From NCBI GenBank assembly GCA_030037895.1, contig JASHPW010000069.1, positions 1 to 59,122 on the forward strand: a DNA stretch of 59,122 nt. Direction: 5' to 3'. Position numbers and translations under genes: made by a program. A model generated the notes under the pieces. It searched no databases and was not told the origin of the DNA. It saw nothing but the letters and a program-made list of their open reading frames with translations. Positions 46,176-53,888 of the stretch are shown here, piece after piece; position 1 is the stretch's first letter, and every line of letters starts with the position of its first letter. This stretch comes from Xanthobacteraceae bacterium (GTDB taxonomy: Bacteria; Pseudomonadota; Alphaproteobacteria; Rhizobiales; Xanthobacteraceae).

Positions 46176-47789
46176 TCACTCCGCGGCGAGGCGCACTTCC
46201 GGCGCGGCGGCGCGGACATCGGCTTCGACGTGGGGCTCGAACTGGACGAAGTTCTTTTGGAACATATCGACCAGCTTGCGCGCGATCTGGTCGAATTCGC
46301 GCTTGTTCTGCCAGGTCTTCTGCGGATGGAGGAGGTGCGGCTCGACGCCGGCAAGCTCGATCGGCACCGCAAAGCCGAAATAGGGGTCGGTGCGGAATTT
46401 CGCGTTCTTGAGCGAACCGTCGAGCACCGCGGCGAGCAGCGCGCGCGTCACATGGATCGGCATGCGGCGGCCGACGCCGTAAATGCCGCCGGTCCAGCCG
46501 GTATTGACCAGCCAGCAGTCCACGTCGTGGGCGCTGATCAGCTCGCGCAAGAGATTGCCGTACACCGAAGGATGGCGCGGCAGGAACGGCGCGCCGAAGC
46601 AGGTGGAGAATTCCGGCTGCACGCCGACCAGGCCCTTCTCGGTGCCGGCGACCTTGGCGGTGTAGCCGGACAGGAAATGATACATCGCCTGCGCCGGCGT
46701 CAACTTGGCGATCGGCGGCATGACGCCGAAGGCGTCGGCGGTGAGAAACACGATGTTGCGCGGCTGCCCGGCGCGGCCGGTGCGCGACGCATTGGGGATG
46801 AAATCGAGCGGATAGGCGGCGCGGGTGTTCTCGGTCTTGGAGTCGTCGCCGAAGTCACAGATGCGCGTTACCGGATCGAACACCACGTTCTCCAGCACGG
46901 CGCCGAAGCGCTGCGTCGCGGCGTGGATTTCCGGCTCGGCCTCGGCGGAGAGCCTGATGCACTTGGCATAGCAGCCGCCCTCGAAATTGAACACGCCGCT
47001 TGGGCCCCAGCCGTGCTCGTCGTCGCCGATCAAAGTGCGGGTGGGATCGGCCGACAGCGTCGTCTTGCCGGTGCCGGAAAGGCCGAAGAACAGCGCGACA
47101 TCGCCCGCCGGCCCGACATTGGCGGAGCAGTGCATCGGCATCACACTCTCGGCAGGCAGATAATAATTGAGCGTCGTGAACACCGATTTCTTCATCTCGC
47201 CGGCATAGGAGCTGCCGCCGATGAGGATGACGCGCCTGCTGAAGTCGAGCGCAATAACGGTTTCGCTGCGCACGCCGTGGCGTTTGGGATCGGCCTTGAA
47301 CGAGGGCAGTGAAAGAATGGTGAAATCGGGCACGTAATGCGCAAGCTCGGCGCGCTCCGGCCGGATCAACAGCGCGCGAATGAACATCGAGTGCCAAGCG
47401 AGTTCGTTATAGATGCGGGTCTTGATGCGATATCGCGGGTCGGCGCCGCCATAGAGGTCCTGCGCGAATAAAGTCTTGCCCCTGGCGTGGGCGATGAAAT
47501 CGTCGAACAGAAGTTGGAATTTCTCGCCGGTCAGGCGGCCGTTCTTCTCCCACCAGACGGCTTTATCGGTCTGTTCATCGACGACCACGAACTTGTCCTT
47601 GGGACTGCGGCCGGTATGCATGCCGGTTTCCGCGCAAAACGCTCCGCCTTGGACCAGAAAACCCTCGCCGTTGGCGAGCGCATGCTCCACCAAAGTCGCG
47701 TCGGGCAAATTCCAGTGGACTGCGGCGAGGTCTTTCAAGCCGAATTCATCGGCACCATGCGCGGTGTTGCGCAGACCGGTTTCCTTCAC
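46176..47789 (-). CDS. pckA: Phosphoenolpyruvate carboxykinase (ATP)
   Basis: The 537-residue enzyme converts oxaloacetate to PEP and drives gluconeogenesis. It has the substrate-binding [26 protein letters not shown], the kinase motif [20 protein letters not shown] with metal-binding DDEHGWG, and [13 protein letters not shown]. The GTG at 47789 is chosen as start, with GGAGG 6 nt upstream; this gives the usual family length, while a GTG at 47804 has no site. A sigma70-like promoter lies at 47892-47920. It is near chvI/chvG; in Agrobacterium pckA lies next to chvI and is acid-induced through it. Confidence 0.97.
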   Translation of the reverse strand: MKETGLRNTAHGADEFGLKDLAAVHWNLPDATLVEHALANGEGFLVQGGAFCAETGMHTGRSPKDKFVVVDEQTDKAVWWEKNGRLTGEKFQLLFDDFIAHARGKTLFAQDLYGGADPRYRIKTRIYNELAWHSMFIRALLIRPERAELAHYVPDFTILSLPSFKADPKRHGVRSETVIALDFSRRVILIGGSSYAGEMKKSVFTTLNYYLPAESVMPMHCSANVGPAGDVALFFGLSGTGKTTLSADPTRTLIGDDEHGWGPSGVFNFEGGCYAKCIRLSAEAEPEIHAATQRFGAVLENVVFDPVTRICDFGDDSKTENTRAAYPLDFIPNASRTGRAGQPRNIVFLTADAFGVMPPIAKLTPAQAMYHFLSGYTAKVAGTEKGLVGVQPEFSTCFGAPFLPRHPSVYGNLLRELISAHDVDCWLVNTGWTGGIYGVGRRMPIHVTRALLAAVLDGSLKNAKFRTDPYFGFAVPIELAGVEPHLLHPQKTWQNKREFDQIARKLVDMFQKNFVQFEPHVEADVRAAAPEVRLAAE

Positions 47790-47891
47790 AACTCGCCTCC
47801 GCACTCGTCCGGCTTGGGCGCCGGAATTCTCGTGAGATCGCGGCCGCCGAGAAACAACCGAAAGCGATCCCGCCGAACATGGCGGGCGCGA

Positions 47892-47920
47892 CCTATAGTC
47901 GGCATCCTAGCACTTGCCAA
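47892..47920 (-). promoter_or_regulatory. Sigma70-type promoter for pckA
   Basis: On the minus strand TTGGCA (47915-47920) and TATAGG (47892-47897) are separated by 17 bp. The predicted start near 47885 gives a leader of about 95 nt before the GTG at 47789. The -35 matches five of six bases. Read by eye. Confidence 0.5.
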
Positions 47921-48056
47921 GGCGCTTGCCCATTTGTCGCCGGCGACCCTCATTGCAGTGCAACAACGGGCCATCAATCGGCCACCGCCGATAACCATAA
48001 CATCACATCGTCGGATCGGTTTCGGCGGCGAAGGAGCGAGCCGCGGCCGGACGCCC

Positions 48057-48089
48057 TCATTGCAAGGAGCGAAGCGGCGAAGCAATCCG
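48057..48089. repeat. ATTGCAAGGAGCGAAGCG-type palindromic repeat
   Basis: Arms ATTGC (48059-48063) and GCAAT (48082-48086) flank AAGGAGCGAAGCGGCGAA. This is a family seen at very many intergenic sites in Bradyrhizobium relatives. A shortened copy is at 3940-3969. It is just downstream of the HugZ-like gene stop codon. Confidence 0.7.
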
Positions 48090-48108
48090 GACGCGACTCC
48101 AATTTCCC

Positions 48109-48909
48109 TCAGCCCTTCGTCCGCGCGTCCTTCGCCAAGCCCACGACCGCGAGGCGCAGCGCGTCGGCGGTCGCGATGCGTTCGGGAAACGGCAGGCGCA
48201 GCGTCGTCTCGCCGAGCGCGAGGTCGAGGCCCTCCGGGTCGAGTCCGGTGAGACGCCACGCTCCCTCCGCGGCGCCGAGAAGTTTGGTCGCGTAGAGCCG
48301 CACGGCCTCGGCGTGATCGTTATTCATGTGCGCGACTGCGCCTTCCTCGGCTTCGATCAGGTTCTCCGCGCCGGAGACGTCGGTCATCACCGCGGCGGCG
48401 GTGAGATCGGCGGCGCGGGCGAAGCCGGCGTTGAGGTGGGCGGACACGATGCCGAGGCGCCAGAACGAGAAGTCGGCGAAGCCGGCGTAAAGCTCCGCTT
48501 TCGGATGACGGGCGAGGAAGCGCCGGCGCACGCGCGGCTCTCGCGCATCCTCGCGCGCGACCGGCGTGAACGCGCCGAGCAGCGTCAGGCGCGGATGCGC
48601 CAGCGGATCGCCCTTGCCGGCGGTCGCAAGCAGCAGCGAGGCGCGGCCGTCCTTCTCCAGATTGGCGGTATGGGTGGAAAGCCGGGAGATCAAGATTAAC
48701 GGGGAACCGTCGGCGTCGGTGGCGACGTTAACAAGTGAAGCAAAGGGATGGCCGGTATTGCGGTCGATAGTCGCAAGCGCACCCGCCCGTGTCGTCCGCA
48801 GCAGGGCCTTGGCGACGGATTTCGCATCAAAATCCGGCGCCGGAGCATTCTCCGGCAGGCGGTTCGGCATGACGCCCGGCAGGGGAACCGCTTTGTCGGC
48901 TTCGGTCAT
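48109..48909 (-). CDS. HugZ-like / pyridoxamine-phosphate-oxidase-fold protein with DUF2470 domain
   Basis: The 266-residue protein has an N-terminal FMN-binding split-barrel (about residues 30-165; GALATIDRNTGHPFASLVNV, LILISRLSTHTANLEKDGRA). A C-terminal DUF2470 domain follows (about 185-260; EGAVAHMNNDHAEAVRLYAT). Related proteins include HugZ haem oxygenases, but many members bind flavin or haem with unknown reactions. The MNNDHAEA segment contains the histidine usually conserved in DUF2470. It lies upstream of pckA on the same strand and divergent from chvI. Whether it degrades haem is not shown by sequence. Confidence 0.9.
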   Translation of the reverse strand: MTEADKAVPLPGVMPNRLPENAPAPDFDAKSVAKALLRTTRAGALATIDRNTGHPFASLVNVATDADGSPLILISRLSTHTANLEKDGRASLLLATAGKGDPLAHPRLTLLGAFTPVAREDAREPRVRRRFLARHPKAELYAGFADFSFWRLGIVSAHLNAGFARAADLTAAAVMTDVSGAENLIEAEEGAVAHMNNDHAEAVRLYATKLLGAAEGAWRLTGLDPEGLDLALGETTLRLPFPERIATADALRLAVVGLAKDARTKG

Positions 48910-48932
48910 TTGCTCATCCCCTTCGCGGCTCT

Positions 48933-48971
48933 GTCACAGCAATTGCCCCGATTTTGCCTTGTGTCGTCACA
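48933..48971. promoter_or_regulatory. Two GTCACA direct repeats upstream of chvI (possible ChvI sites)
   Basis: GTCACA occurs at 48933-48938 and 48966-48971, 33 bp apart (about three helical turns), in the 141-bp divergent gap before chvI. ChvI homologues in Sinorhizobium bind motifs built from short direct repeats containing GTCAC-like sequence, as I recall. Autoregulation is therefore possible. The hexamers are short and may be chance. Confidence 0.3.
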
Positions 48972-49050
48972 CTTCCGCCTCTACATGGGGATCAAAGGCT
49001 TATGGGGCCGGGCTGGTGATGCTGCGGCCGATTCATGTTAGAAGGCCGCC

Positions 49051-49749
49051 ATGCCGACAATCGCTCTCGTCGATGACGACCGCAATATCCTCACCTCGGT
49101 GTCCATAGCGCTCGAGGCGGAGGGTTACCGGATCACGACCTATACCGACGGCGCCTCGGCGCTCGACGGATTCAAGACCGCGCCGCCGGACCTTGCCATT
49201 CTCGATATCAAGATGCCGCGCATGGACGGCATGGAGACCCTGCGCCGGCTGCGGCAGAAGTCGGACCTGCCGGTGATCTTCCTCACCTCGAAGGACGAGG
49301 AGATCGACGAATTGTTCGGCCTGAAAATGGGGGCCGACGATTTCATCCGCAAACCGTTTTCGCAGCGCCTCCTGGTCGAGCGGGTCAAGGCCGTGCTGCG
49401 CCGCGCCTCGCCAAAGGACGGCGCCGCGCCGAAGGAAGCCGACAGCAAGGTTCTCGAGCGCGGCCTCTTGCGCATGGATCCCGAGCGTCACACTTGCACC
49501 TGGAAGAACGAGCCGGTGACGCTGACCGTCACCGAATTTCTCATCCTGCAGGCGTTGGCGAGCCGGCCGGGAGTGGTGAAAAGCCGTAACGCCCTGATGG
49601 ATGCGGCTTACGATGATCAGGTCTATGTCGACGACCGCACCATCGACAGCCACATCAAGCGGCTGCGCAAAAAGTTCAAGGCAAGCGACACGGAATTCGA
49701 TATGATCGAGACGCTGTACGGCGTCGGTTATCGTTTCAAGGAAGTATAA
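49051..49749 (+). CDS. chvI: Response regulator ChvI
   Basis: The 232-residue OmpR-type regulator has a receiver domain ([20 protein letters not shown]; phospho-acceptor Asp52 in [13 protein letters not shown]; Thr in IFLTSKDEE; Lys in [11 protein letters not shown]). A winged-helix DNA-binding domain follows ([47 protein letters not shown]). With ChvG it senses acid and envelope stress in Rhizobiales and controls exopolysaccharide, motility and host-interaction genes. The kinase gene follows on the same strand, 126 bp after the stop. An intergenic palindrome lies between them. Confidence 0.97.
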   Translation: MPTIALVDDDRNILTSVSIALEAEGYRITTYTDGASALDGFKTAPPDLAILDIKMPRMDGMETLRRLRQKSDLPVIFLTSKDEEIDELFGLKMGADDFIRKPFSQRLLVERVKAVLRRASPKDGAAPKEADSKVLERGLLRMDPERHTCTWKNEPVTLTVTEFLILQALASRPGVVKSRNALMDAAYDDQVYVDDRTIDSHIKRLRKKFKASDTEFDMIETLYGVGYRFKEV

Positions 49750-49850
49750 AGCGCCGATGAAGCGCAACAGGCCACGGACCGCCGAGAGCCATGGCCGCTG
49801 ACTGGGACGGCTGACGTGCGGTAGTAATGGCGTCCGGCCCGCTCCCTACC

Positions 49851-49869
49851 CTCCCCGCGGGCGGGGGAG
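49851..49869. repeat. CTCCCCG palindrome overlapping the chvG ribosome site
   Basis: CTCCCCG (49851-49857) and GGGGGAG (49863-49869) form a hairpin. It is related to the element at 43110-43132. The right arm is also the purine stretch that would act as ribosome site for a GTG start at 49876, so folding could hide it. Confidence 0.5.
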
Positions 49870-49875
49870 AATGGG

Positions 49876-51738
49876 GTGGGGCTGATCGGAGCCCCGGCAG
49901 ACGACGTGCTCGATCGAACCACAGAAATGCCCGGCAATCGGGCCCACGCCTCGACGCCGATCGAGGCTGACGTCGAGGCCGAGGCTCTCGACGAGAAGGA
50001 GGCGCGTCTTCGGCCCCACGGTCTCGCCAGGGTCGGCTATTGGTTGCGCCGCGCCTGGCAGTTCTTCATCACCCAGAGTTTTTCGAGCCTCACCCGCCGC
50101 ATCGTCTCGCTCAATGTCGCCGGACTTTTCGCGCTGTCCATCGGCATCATCTTTCTGTCGCAGTTCCGCGCCGGGTTGATCGACGCGCGCATCCAAAGTC
50201 TGCTGGTGCAGGGCGAAATCATCGCCGGCGCCATCGCCGCCTCGGCGACGGTCGAGACCGATTCCTCGCTCACCATCGACCCGGAAAAACTGCTCGATCT
50301 GCATCCGGGCGAAAGCTACGGCCCGTCCGAGGACGCGCTTTACGGCATCGATTTTCCGATCAATCCCGAGCGCGTGGCTCCGGTGCTGCGGCGCCTCGTT
50401 TCGCCCACCAAAACCCGCGCCCGCATCTACGACCGCGACGGCGTGCTGCTCGTCGACAGCCGCAATCTGTTCGGTCGCGGCGACGTGCTGCGCTTCGACC
50501 TGCCGCCGCCGACCGCGGAAAAGCCGGGTCTGATCAAGCGGGCGGTCATCGCGGTGCGCACCTGGTTCGACCGGGGCGACCTGCCGCTCTACCACGAGCT
50601 CGGTCCCGCCAACGGCAAAGGCTATCCCGAGGTCGTGCAAGCCTTGAACGGCCAGAATGCCAGCGTGGTGCGCATCAACGATCGCGGCGACGTCATTGTT
50701 TCGGTCGCGGTGCCGGTGCAGCGCTTCCGCGCGGTGCGCGGTGCGCTCATGCTCTCGACCCAGGGCGCCGAGATCGACCATATGGTGAAGACCGAACGGC
50801 TCGCCATCCTCAAGGTTTTTCTCGTTGCCGCCGCGGTCACCGTCGTGCTCTCGATACTGTTGGCCGGCACGATCGCCGAACCGGTCAGGCGACTCGCGGA
50901 CGCGGCCGAAAGTGTGCGGCGGCGGATCCGCTCGCGCGTGGAGATTCCCGACTTCACCCGTCGGCGCGACGAGATCGGGCATCTCTCCGGCACGCTGCGC
51001 GACATGACCAATGCGCTCTACCGGCGGATCGAAGCGATCGAAAGCTTCGCCGCCGACGTCGCGCATGAACTGAAAAATCCGCTCACCTCGCTGCGGTCGG
51101 CCGTCGAGACGCTGCCGGTCGCCAAGACCGAGGAGAGCCGCTCCCGGCTCCTCACCATCATCCAGCACGACGTCAAGCGGCTCGACCGCCTGATCTCGGA
51201 TATTTCCGACGCCAGCCGCCTCGATGCCGAGCTGCAACGTCAGGAGGCGGCGCCGGTCGACATCGCCAAGCTCCTCACCACGCTGGTGGCGGTCGCGAAC
51301 GAGGTCAAGCGCGACGACGGCGTCAAGGTCACGCTGCGGTTCGAAGGCGGCGGGCGCGCGTTCCAGGTGCCGGGACATGATTCCCGCCTCGGCCAGGTCG
51401 TCGACAATCTGATCGAGAACGCACGCTCATTCTCCCCGCCGGACGGCACGGTGCGGGTCACCTGCCGGCGACTGCGCAGCGGCGTCGAGATTTTCGTCGA
51501 TGACGACGGGCCGGGCGTGCGGCCCGATGCGGTCGAGAAGGTTTTCGAACGCTTCTACACCGATCGACCGCACCAGGGTTTCGGCCAGAATTCCGGGCTC
51601 GGCCTCTCGATCTCCAAACAAATCATCGAAGCACATGGCGGCGCCATCTGGGTCGAGAACCGGATGAGCATGCCGGGCGCCGACGCAACGGCGAGGGTGC
51701 TCGGCGCACGCTTCATCGTGCGCCTGCCGGCCACATGA
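49876..51738 (+). CDS. chvG: Sensor histidine kinase ChvG (ExoS)
   Basis: The 620-residue kinase has a cytoplasmic N-terminal part of about 70 residues and a first membrane segment (IVSLNVAGLFALSIGIIFLS). A periplasmic sensor domain of about 230 residues follows, then a second membrane segment (VFLVAAAVTVVLSILLAGTI) and a HAMP region. The H-box is FAADVAHELKNPLTSLRS (His397), and the ATPase part has NLIENARSFSPPDG, DDDGPGVRPD and GLGLSISKQIIEAHGG. It partners ChvI. The GTG at 49876 has GGGGGAG 6 nt upstream; the ATG at 49927 would shorten the protein by 17 residues and is a real alternative, since the ribosome site is within a repeat. Confidence 0.96.
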   Translation: MGLIGAPADDVLDRTTEMPGNRAHASTPIEADVEAEALDEKEARLRPHGLARVGYWLRRAWQFFITQSFSSLTRRIVSLNVAGLFALSIGIIFLSQFRAGLIDARIQSLLVQGEIIAGAIAASATVETDSSLTIDPEKLLDLHPGESYGPSEDALYGIDFPINPERVAPVLRRLVSPTKTRARIYDRDGVLLVDSRNLFGRGDVLRFDLPPPTAEKPGLIKRAVIAVRTWFDRGDLPLYHELGPANGKGYPEVVQALNGQNASVVRINDRGDVIVSVAVPVQRFRAVRGALMLSTQGAEIDHMVKTERLAILKVFLVAAAVTVVLSILLAGTIAEPVRRLADAAESVRRRIRSRVEIPDFTRRRDEIGHLSGTLRDMTNALYRRIEAIESFAADVAHELKNPLTSLRSAVETLPVAKTEESRSRLLTIIQHDVKRLDRLISDISDASRLDAELQRQEAAPVDIAKLLTTLVAVANEVKRDDGVKVTLRFEGGGRAFQVPGHDSRLGQVVDNLIENARSFSPPDGTVRVTCRRLRSGVEIFVDDDGPGVRPDAVEKVFERFYTDRPHQGFGQNSGLGLSISKQIIEAHGGAIWVENRMSMPGADATARVLGARFIVRLPAT

Positions 51739-51815
51739 TCCGACCCTGCGATGCGGCAAATGATGTGGCCAAATTTACCGCGACGTGATCCGACCGATCC
51801 GATGCGACCGATGTG

Positions 51816-52277
51816 ATGGCGGCGACGGCATCCACCACGGTGCACGCCTCCGCCGTGTTGGTCGGCGCGCGGGCGGTGCTGATCCGCGGACCGTCTGCGG
51901 CCGGGAAATCGCGCCTTGCGCTCGACCTCATCGAGGCGGCGCGCCACGGCTCCTTGCGCTTCGCCCGGCTTGTCGCCGACGATCGCGTCCATCTCGAATC
52001 CGCTTGCGGGCGGCTCTTGGCCCGTCCGGCCGCGGCCCTCGCCGGCCTTATCGAAGTGCGCGGCATCGGCCTGTTGCGGCTCGCTTACGAGCCGAGCGCA
52101 GTGGTCGGATTCGTGGTCGATCTCGCTGCCGCGGATGCCGAACGTTTGCCGCGGCCCGGTCGGCGAAAGACCGAAATTGCCGGTATTTCTCTACCGCGAC
52201 TCGCCGTCGCATCGGGGAGCGCGGCCTTGCCTGCAGCCCTCGCACTTCTCAATTCAACCCCGGATGATTGGATTTGA
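51816..52277 (+). CDS. hprK: HPr kinase/phosphorylase, short alphaproteobacterial form
   Basis: The 153-residue protein corresponds only to the catalytic half of HprK. The Walker A loop is RGPSAAGKS (Gly25-Ser32), VADDRVHLE follows, and IEVRGIGLLRLAYEPSAVVG is the HprK signature-type segment. It would phosphorylate a serine of HPr, here Ser67 of the protein at 52963-53295. The N-terminal domain of Firmicutes HprK is absent, as usual in Alphaproteobacteria. It follows chvG by 77 bp and precedes EIIA(Man) and HPr on the same strand. The start is the ATG at 51816, with a GTG one codon earlier possible. Confidence 0.94.
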   Translation: MAATASTTVHASAVLVGARAVLIRGPSAAGKSRLALDLIEAARHGSLRFARLVADDRVHLESACGRLLARPAAALAGLIEVRGIGLLRLAYEPSAVVGFVVDLAAADAERLPRPGRRKTEIAGISLPRLAVASGSAALPAALALLNSTPDDWI

Positions 52278-52564
52278 CCGATCCGTCGGTGCCCCGCGGA
52301 ACCTCGCCCTGCTCCCAGCAATCCAGGACGATTGTTCCCCGGTCTGATTTGAGATTGGTTAACCATAAAACCCTTAAGATCGCCCGGCGGCCGGTGCCAT
52401 GGCCAAGCGCTTTTCGGCAACGCCGAGACCGACTTCGACGTTGCTTTACCGCAATGCAACAGCCGCCCAAATTAGCCGAAAATGCCCCTTGCGCTTGGGC
52501 TTCGGATAGTCAAGATGAGCACCCTTTCGTGCGGTGCAACCGGAAAGCGCCCGCGGGGAGTTTC

Positions 52565-52966
52565 ATGATTGGTCTTGTGCTGGTCACCCACGGGCGACTC
52601 GCTGTCGAGTTCCGCGCGGCGTTGGAGCACGTGGTCGGACCGCAAGCCCAAATCGAGGCGGTGACCATTGGGCCCGACGACGACGTCGAAGAGCGCCGCC
52701 AGGACATCATTGAAGCGGTGAAGCGCGTCGACAGCGGCGCGGGGGTGGCCATTCTGACCGACATGTTCGGCGGCACGCCGTCGAATCTCGCCATTTCGGT
52801 GATGAGCCGGCCCAAGGTCGAGGTGCTCGCTGGAATCAATCTGCCGATGCTGGTCAAACTCGCCAAAGTCCGCGACGAGTGCCCGCTCGCCGAGGCGGTC
52901 GCGGCCGCCCAGGACGCCGGACGAAAATACGTGACCATCGCGAGCCGGGTCCTGACCGGAAAATGA
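52565..52966 (+). CDS. PTS EIIA component, mannose family (regulatory)
   Basis: The 133-residue cytoplasmic protein is an EIIA(Man) domain. MIGLVLVTHGRLAVEFRAAL carries His9, the phosphorylated histidine by alignment with E. coli ManX His10. GAGVAILTDMFGGTPSNLAI is the typical DxFGGTP-like block, and VEVLAGINLPMLVKLAKVRD follows. No EIIB, IIC or IID genes are present, so it does not take part in sugar uptake here and probably signals. GGGGAG is 6 nt before the ATG, and the stop overlaps the HPr gene (ATGA). A 287-bp gap lies between it and hprK, with a TTAACCAT sequence (52359-52366) that resembles a CtrA half-site. Confidence 0.95.
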   Translation: MIGLVLVTHGRLAVEFRAALEHVVGPQAQIEAVTIGPDDDVEERRQDIIEAVKRVDSGAGVAILTDMFGGTPSNLAISVMSRPKVEVLAGINLPMLVKLAKVRDECPLAEAVAAAQDAGRKYVTIASRVLTGK

Positions 52967-53295
52967 GCGCTCCGACCCACCGCAACGACGAATGTATCCC
53001 CGAGGAGCGGCCATTCCACCCGGGCGCAGTTGTCCGCAAGTTCGTCATTTGCAACAGGAAGGGACTGCACGCGCGGGCATCGGCCAAATTCGTGCAAACG
53101 GTGGAAAAATTCGACGTCGAAGTGCGCGTCACGCGCGGCGGCGAGACCGTGGGCGGCACCTCGATCATGGGCCTGATGATGCTGGCGGCAGCGCCCGGCA
53201 CCTCGATTATCGTCGAAGCCGCCGGCAGAGAGGCGAAGGAGGTCGTCGCGGCATTGGAAGCTCTCATCGACTCGCGTTTCGGCGAGGATGATTGA
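52963..53295 (+). CDS. HPr-family phosphocarrier protein
   Basis: The 110-residue HPr has the phosphorylated His36 in NRKGLHARASAKFVQTVEKF and Ser67 in GGTSIMGLMMLAAAPG. The 31-residue spacing equals that of His15/Ser46 in classic HPr, so both PtsP and HprK could act on it. A 20-residue N-terminal extension (SAPTHRNDECIPEERPFHPG) is present, as in Rhizobiales. It is coupled by ATGA overlap to the EIIA gene. With PtsP (31759-34026) it completes the regulatory phosphorelay encoded in this window. Confidence 0.96.
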   Translation: MSAPTHRNDECIPEERPFHPGAVVRKFVICNRKGLHARASAKFVQTVEKFDVEVRVTRGGETVGGTSIMGLMMLAAAPGTSIIVEAAGREAKEVVAALEALIDSRFGEDD

Positions 53296-53325
53296 TCGCC
53301 CGGCAATTCACAATGGAGACGGCCA

Positions 53326-53703
53326 ATGGCCAATGAGACAACGCGCAATTTCACTCCCTCAGGCGCGAGCGTCGCGCCGGGGGCGGCCGGCCAAGGCGAA
53401 CGCCAACCCGCGACGGTCCGGTTGATCGATCGTATGGATGTCGCGGAAACTTTCGCCGATTCGATCACCGGCGCCGTGTTCGATGGGCAAACGCTGCGGA
53501 TCGAATTCGCAGTGACGCGGCTCGACGAGGTCAAGCCGAACACGCCGATCACCGGCCGCCGCTATCCGGCCTGCCGCGTCGTGCTGTCTCCGGCGGCGGC
53601 GATCGATCTCATCAACCGCATGCAGCAGATTGCCGTGGCGCTGACGCAAGCCGGCGTGGCCAAGGCCACGCCACGACCGGAGGAGCCGCGGACCGGCCGA
53701 TGA
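53326..53703 (+). CDS. Conserved hypothetical protein after HPr
   Basis: The 125-residue protein has a disordered Pro/Gly-rich start and a core reading ETFADSITGAVFDGQTLRIE, FAVTRLDEVKPNTPITGRRY, PACRVVLSPAAAIDLINRMQ and QIAVALTQAG. The order of strands, the Arg-hydrophobic-x-Ser-Pro element and a final helix recall small DUF3467-like proteins, but this is only a resemblance. There is no signal peptide or membrane segment. It starts 30 bp after HPr in the same direction and may be co-transcribed. No function is assigned. Confidence 0.75.
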   Translation: MANETTRNFTPSGASVAPGAAGQGERQPATVRLIDRMDVAETFADSITGAVFDGQTLRIEFAVTRLDEVKPNTPITGRRYPACRVVLSPAAAIDLINRMQQIAVALTQAGVAKATPRPEEPRTGR

Positions 53704-53780
53704 GTTCGTCTCGCGTCATCCCGCTCCTGCGGTCGCGGATGCCTTGAGGTCGGCGACGAAGCTCCGATAAGGTTCGAGCA

Positions 53781-53810
53781 TGGACATAAAGGTGTCTTTA
53801 TGTCTTTAAT
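53781..53810 (+). promoter_or_regulatory. ahcY promoter with a palindromic operator in the spacer
   Basis: Perfect 9-bp arms GACATAAAG (53783-53791) and CTTTATGTC (53796-53804) are separated by 4 nt. They lie between a TGGACA -35-like hexamer (53781-53786) and TTTAAT (53805-53810), an 18-bp spacer. The palindrome therefore covers the core promoter of ahcY, as a repressor operator would. SahR-type ArsR-family regulators respond to S-adenosylhomocysteine and control ahcY in several Proteobacteria. Linking this palindrome to one is an inference. Confidence 0.55.
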
Positions 53811-53888
53811 GCCGCCGTCGTAATCCAGCGCTACATCCTATCCACGCTCAAACACGCGGACCGCCGGAGGAGCCGCACAAGGAGTGCC

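Larger units (their letters stand above)
47790..48108. other. 319-bp region upstream of pckA
   Basis: No gene is seen. It holds the pckA promoter candidate (47892-47920) and an ATTGC-type palindromic repeat (48057-48089) that separates pckA from the upstream HugZ-like gene. Confidence 0.6.

Noticed and set aside
52359..52366. TTAACCAT as a CtrA site controlling EIIA(Man)
   Set aside because: Only a half-site is present; the second TTAA nearby is at the wrong spacing (11 bp instead of 7). Mentioned in the gene entry but not listed as a site.
53783..53807. The ahcY upstream palindrome as a Rho-independent terminator
   Set aside because: The stem is AT-rich and weak, only three T follow, and it sits between promoter-like hexamers just before a gene; an operator fits better.
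53704..53888. SAH riboswitch upstream of ahcY
   Set aside because: I could not find the conserved SAH-riboswitch core or pseudoknot pairing in this 185-bp region, and most known examples are in other lineages.
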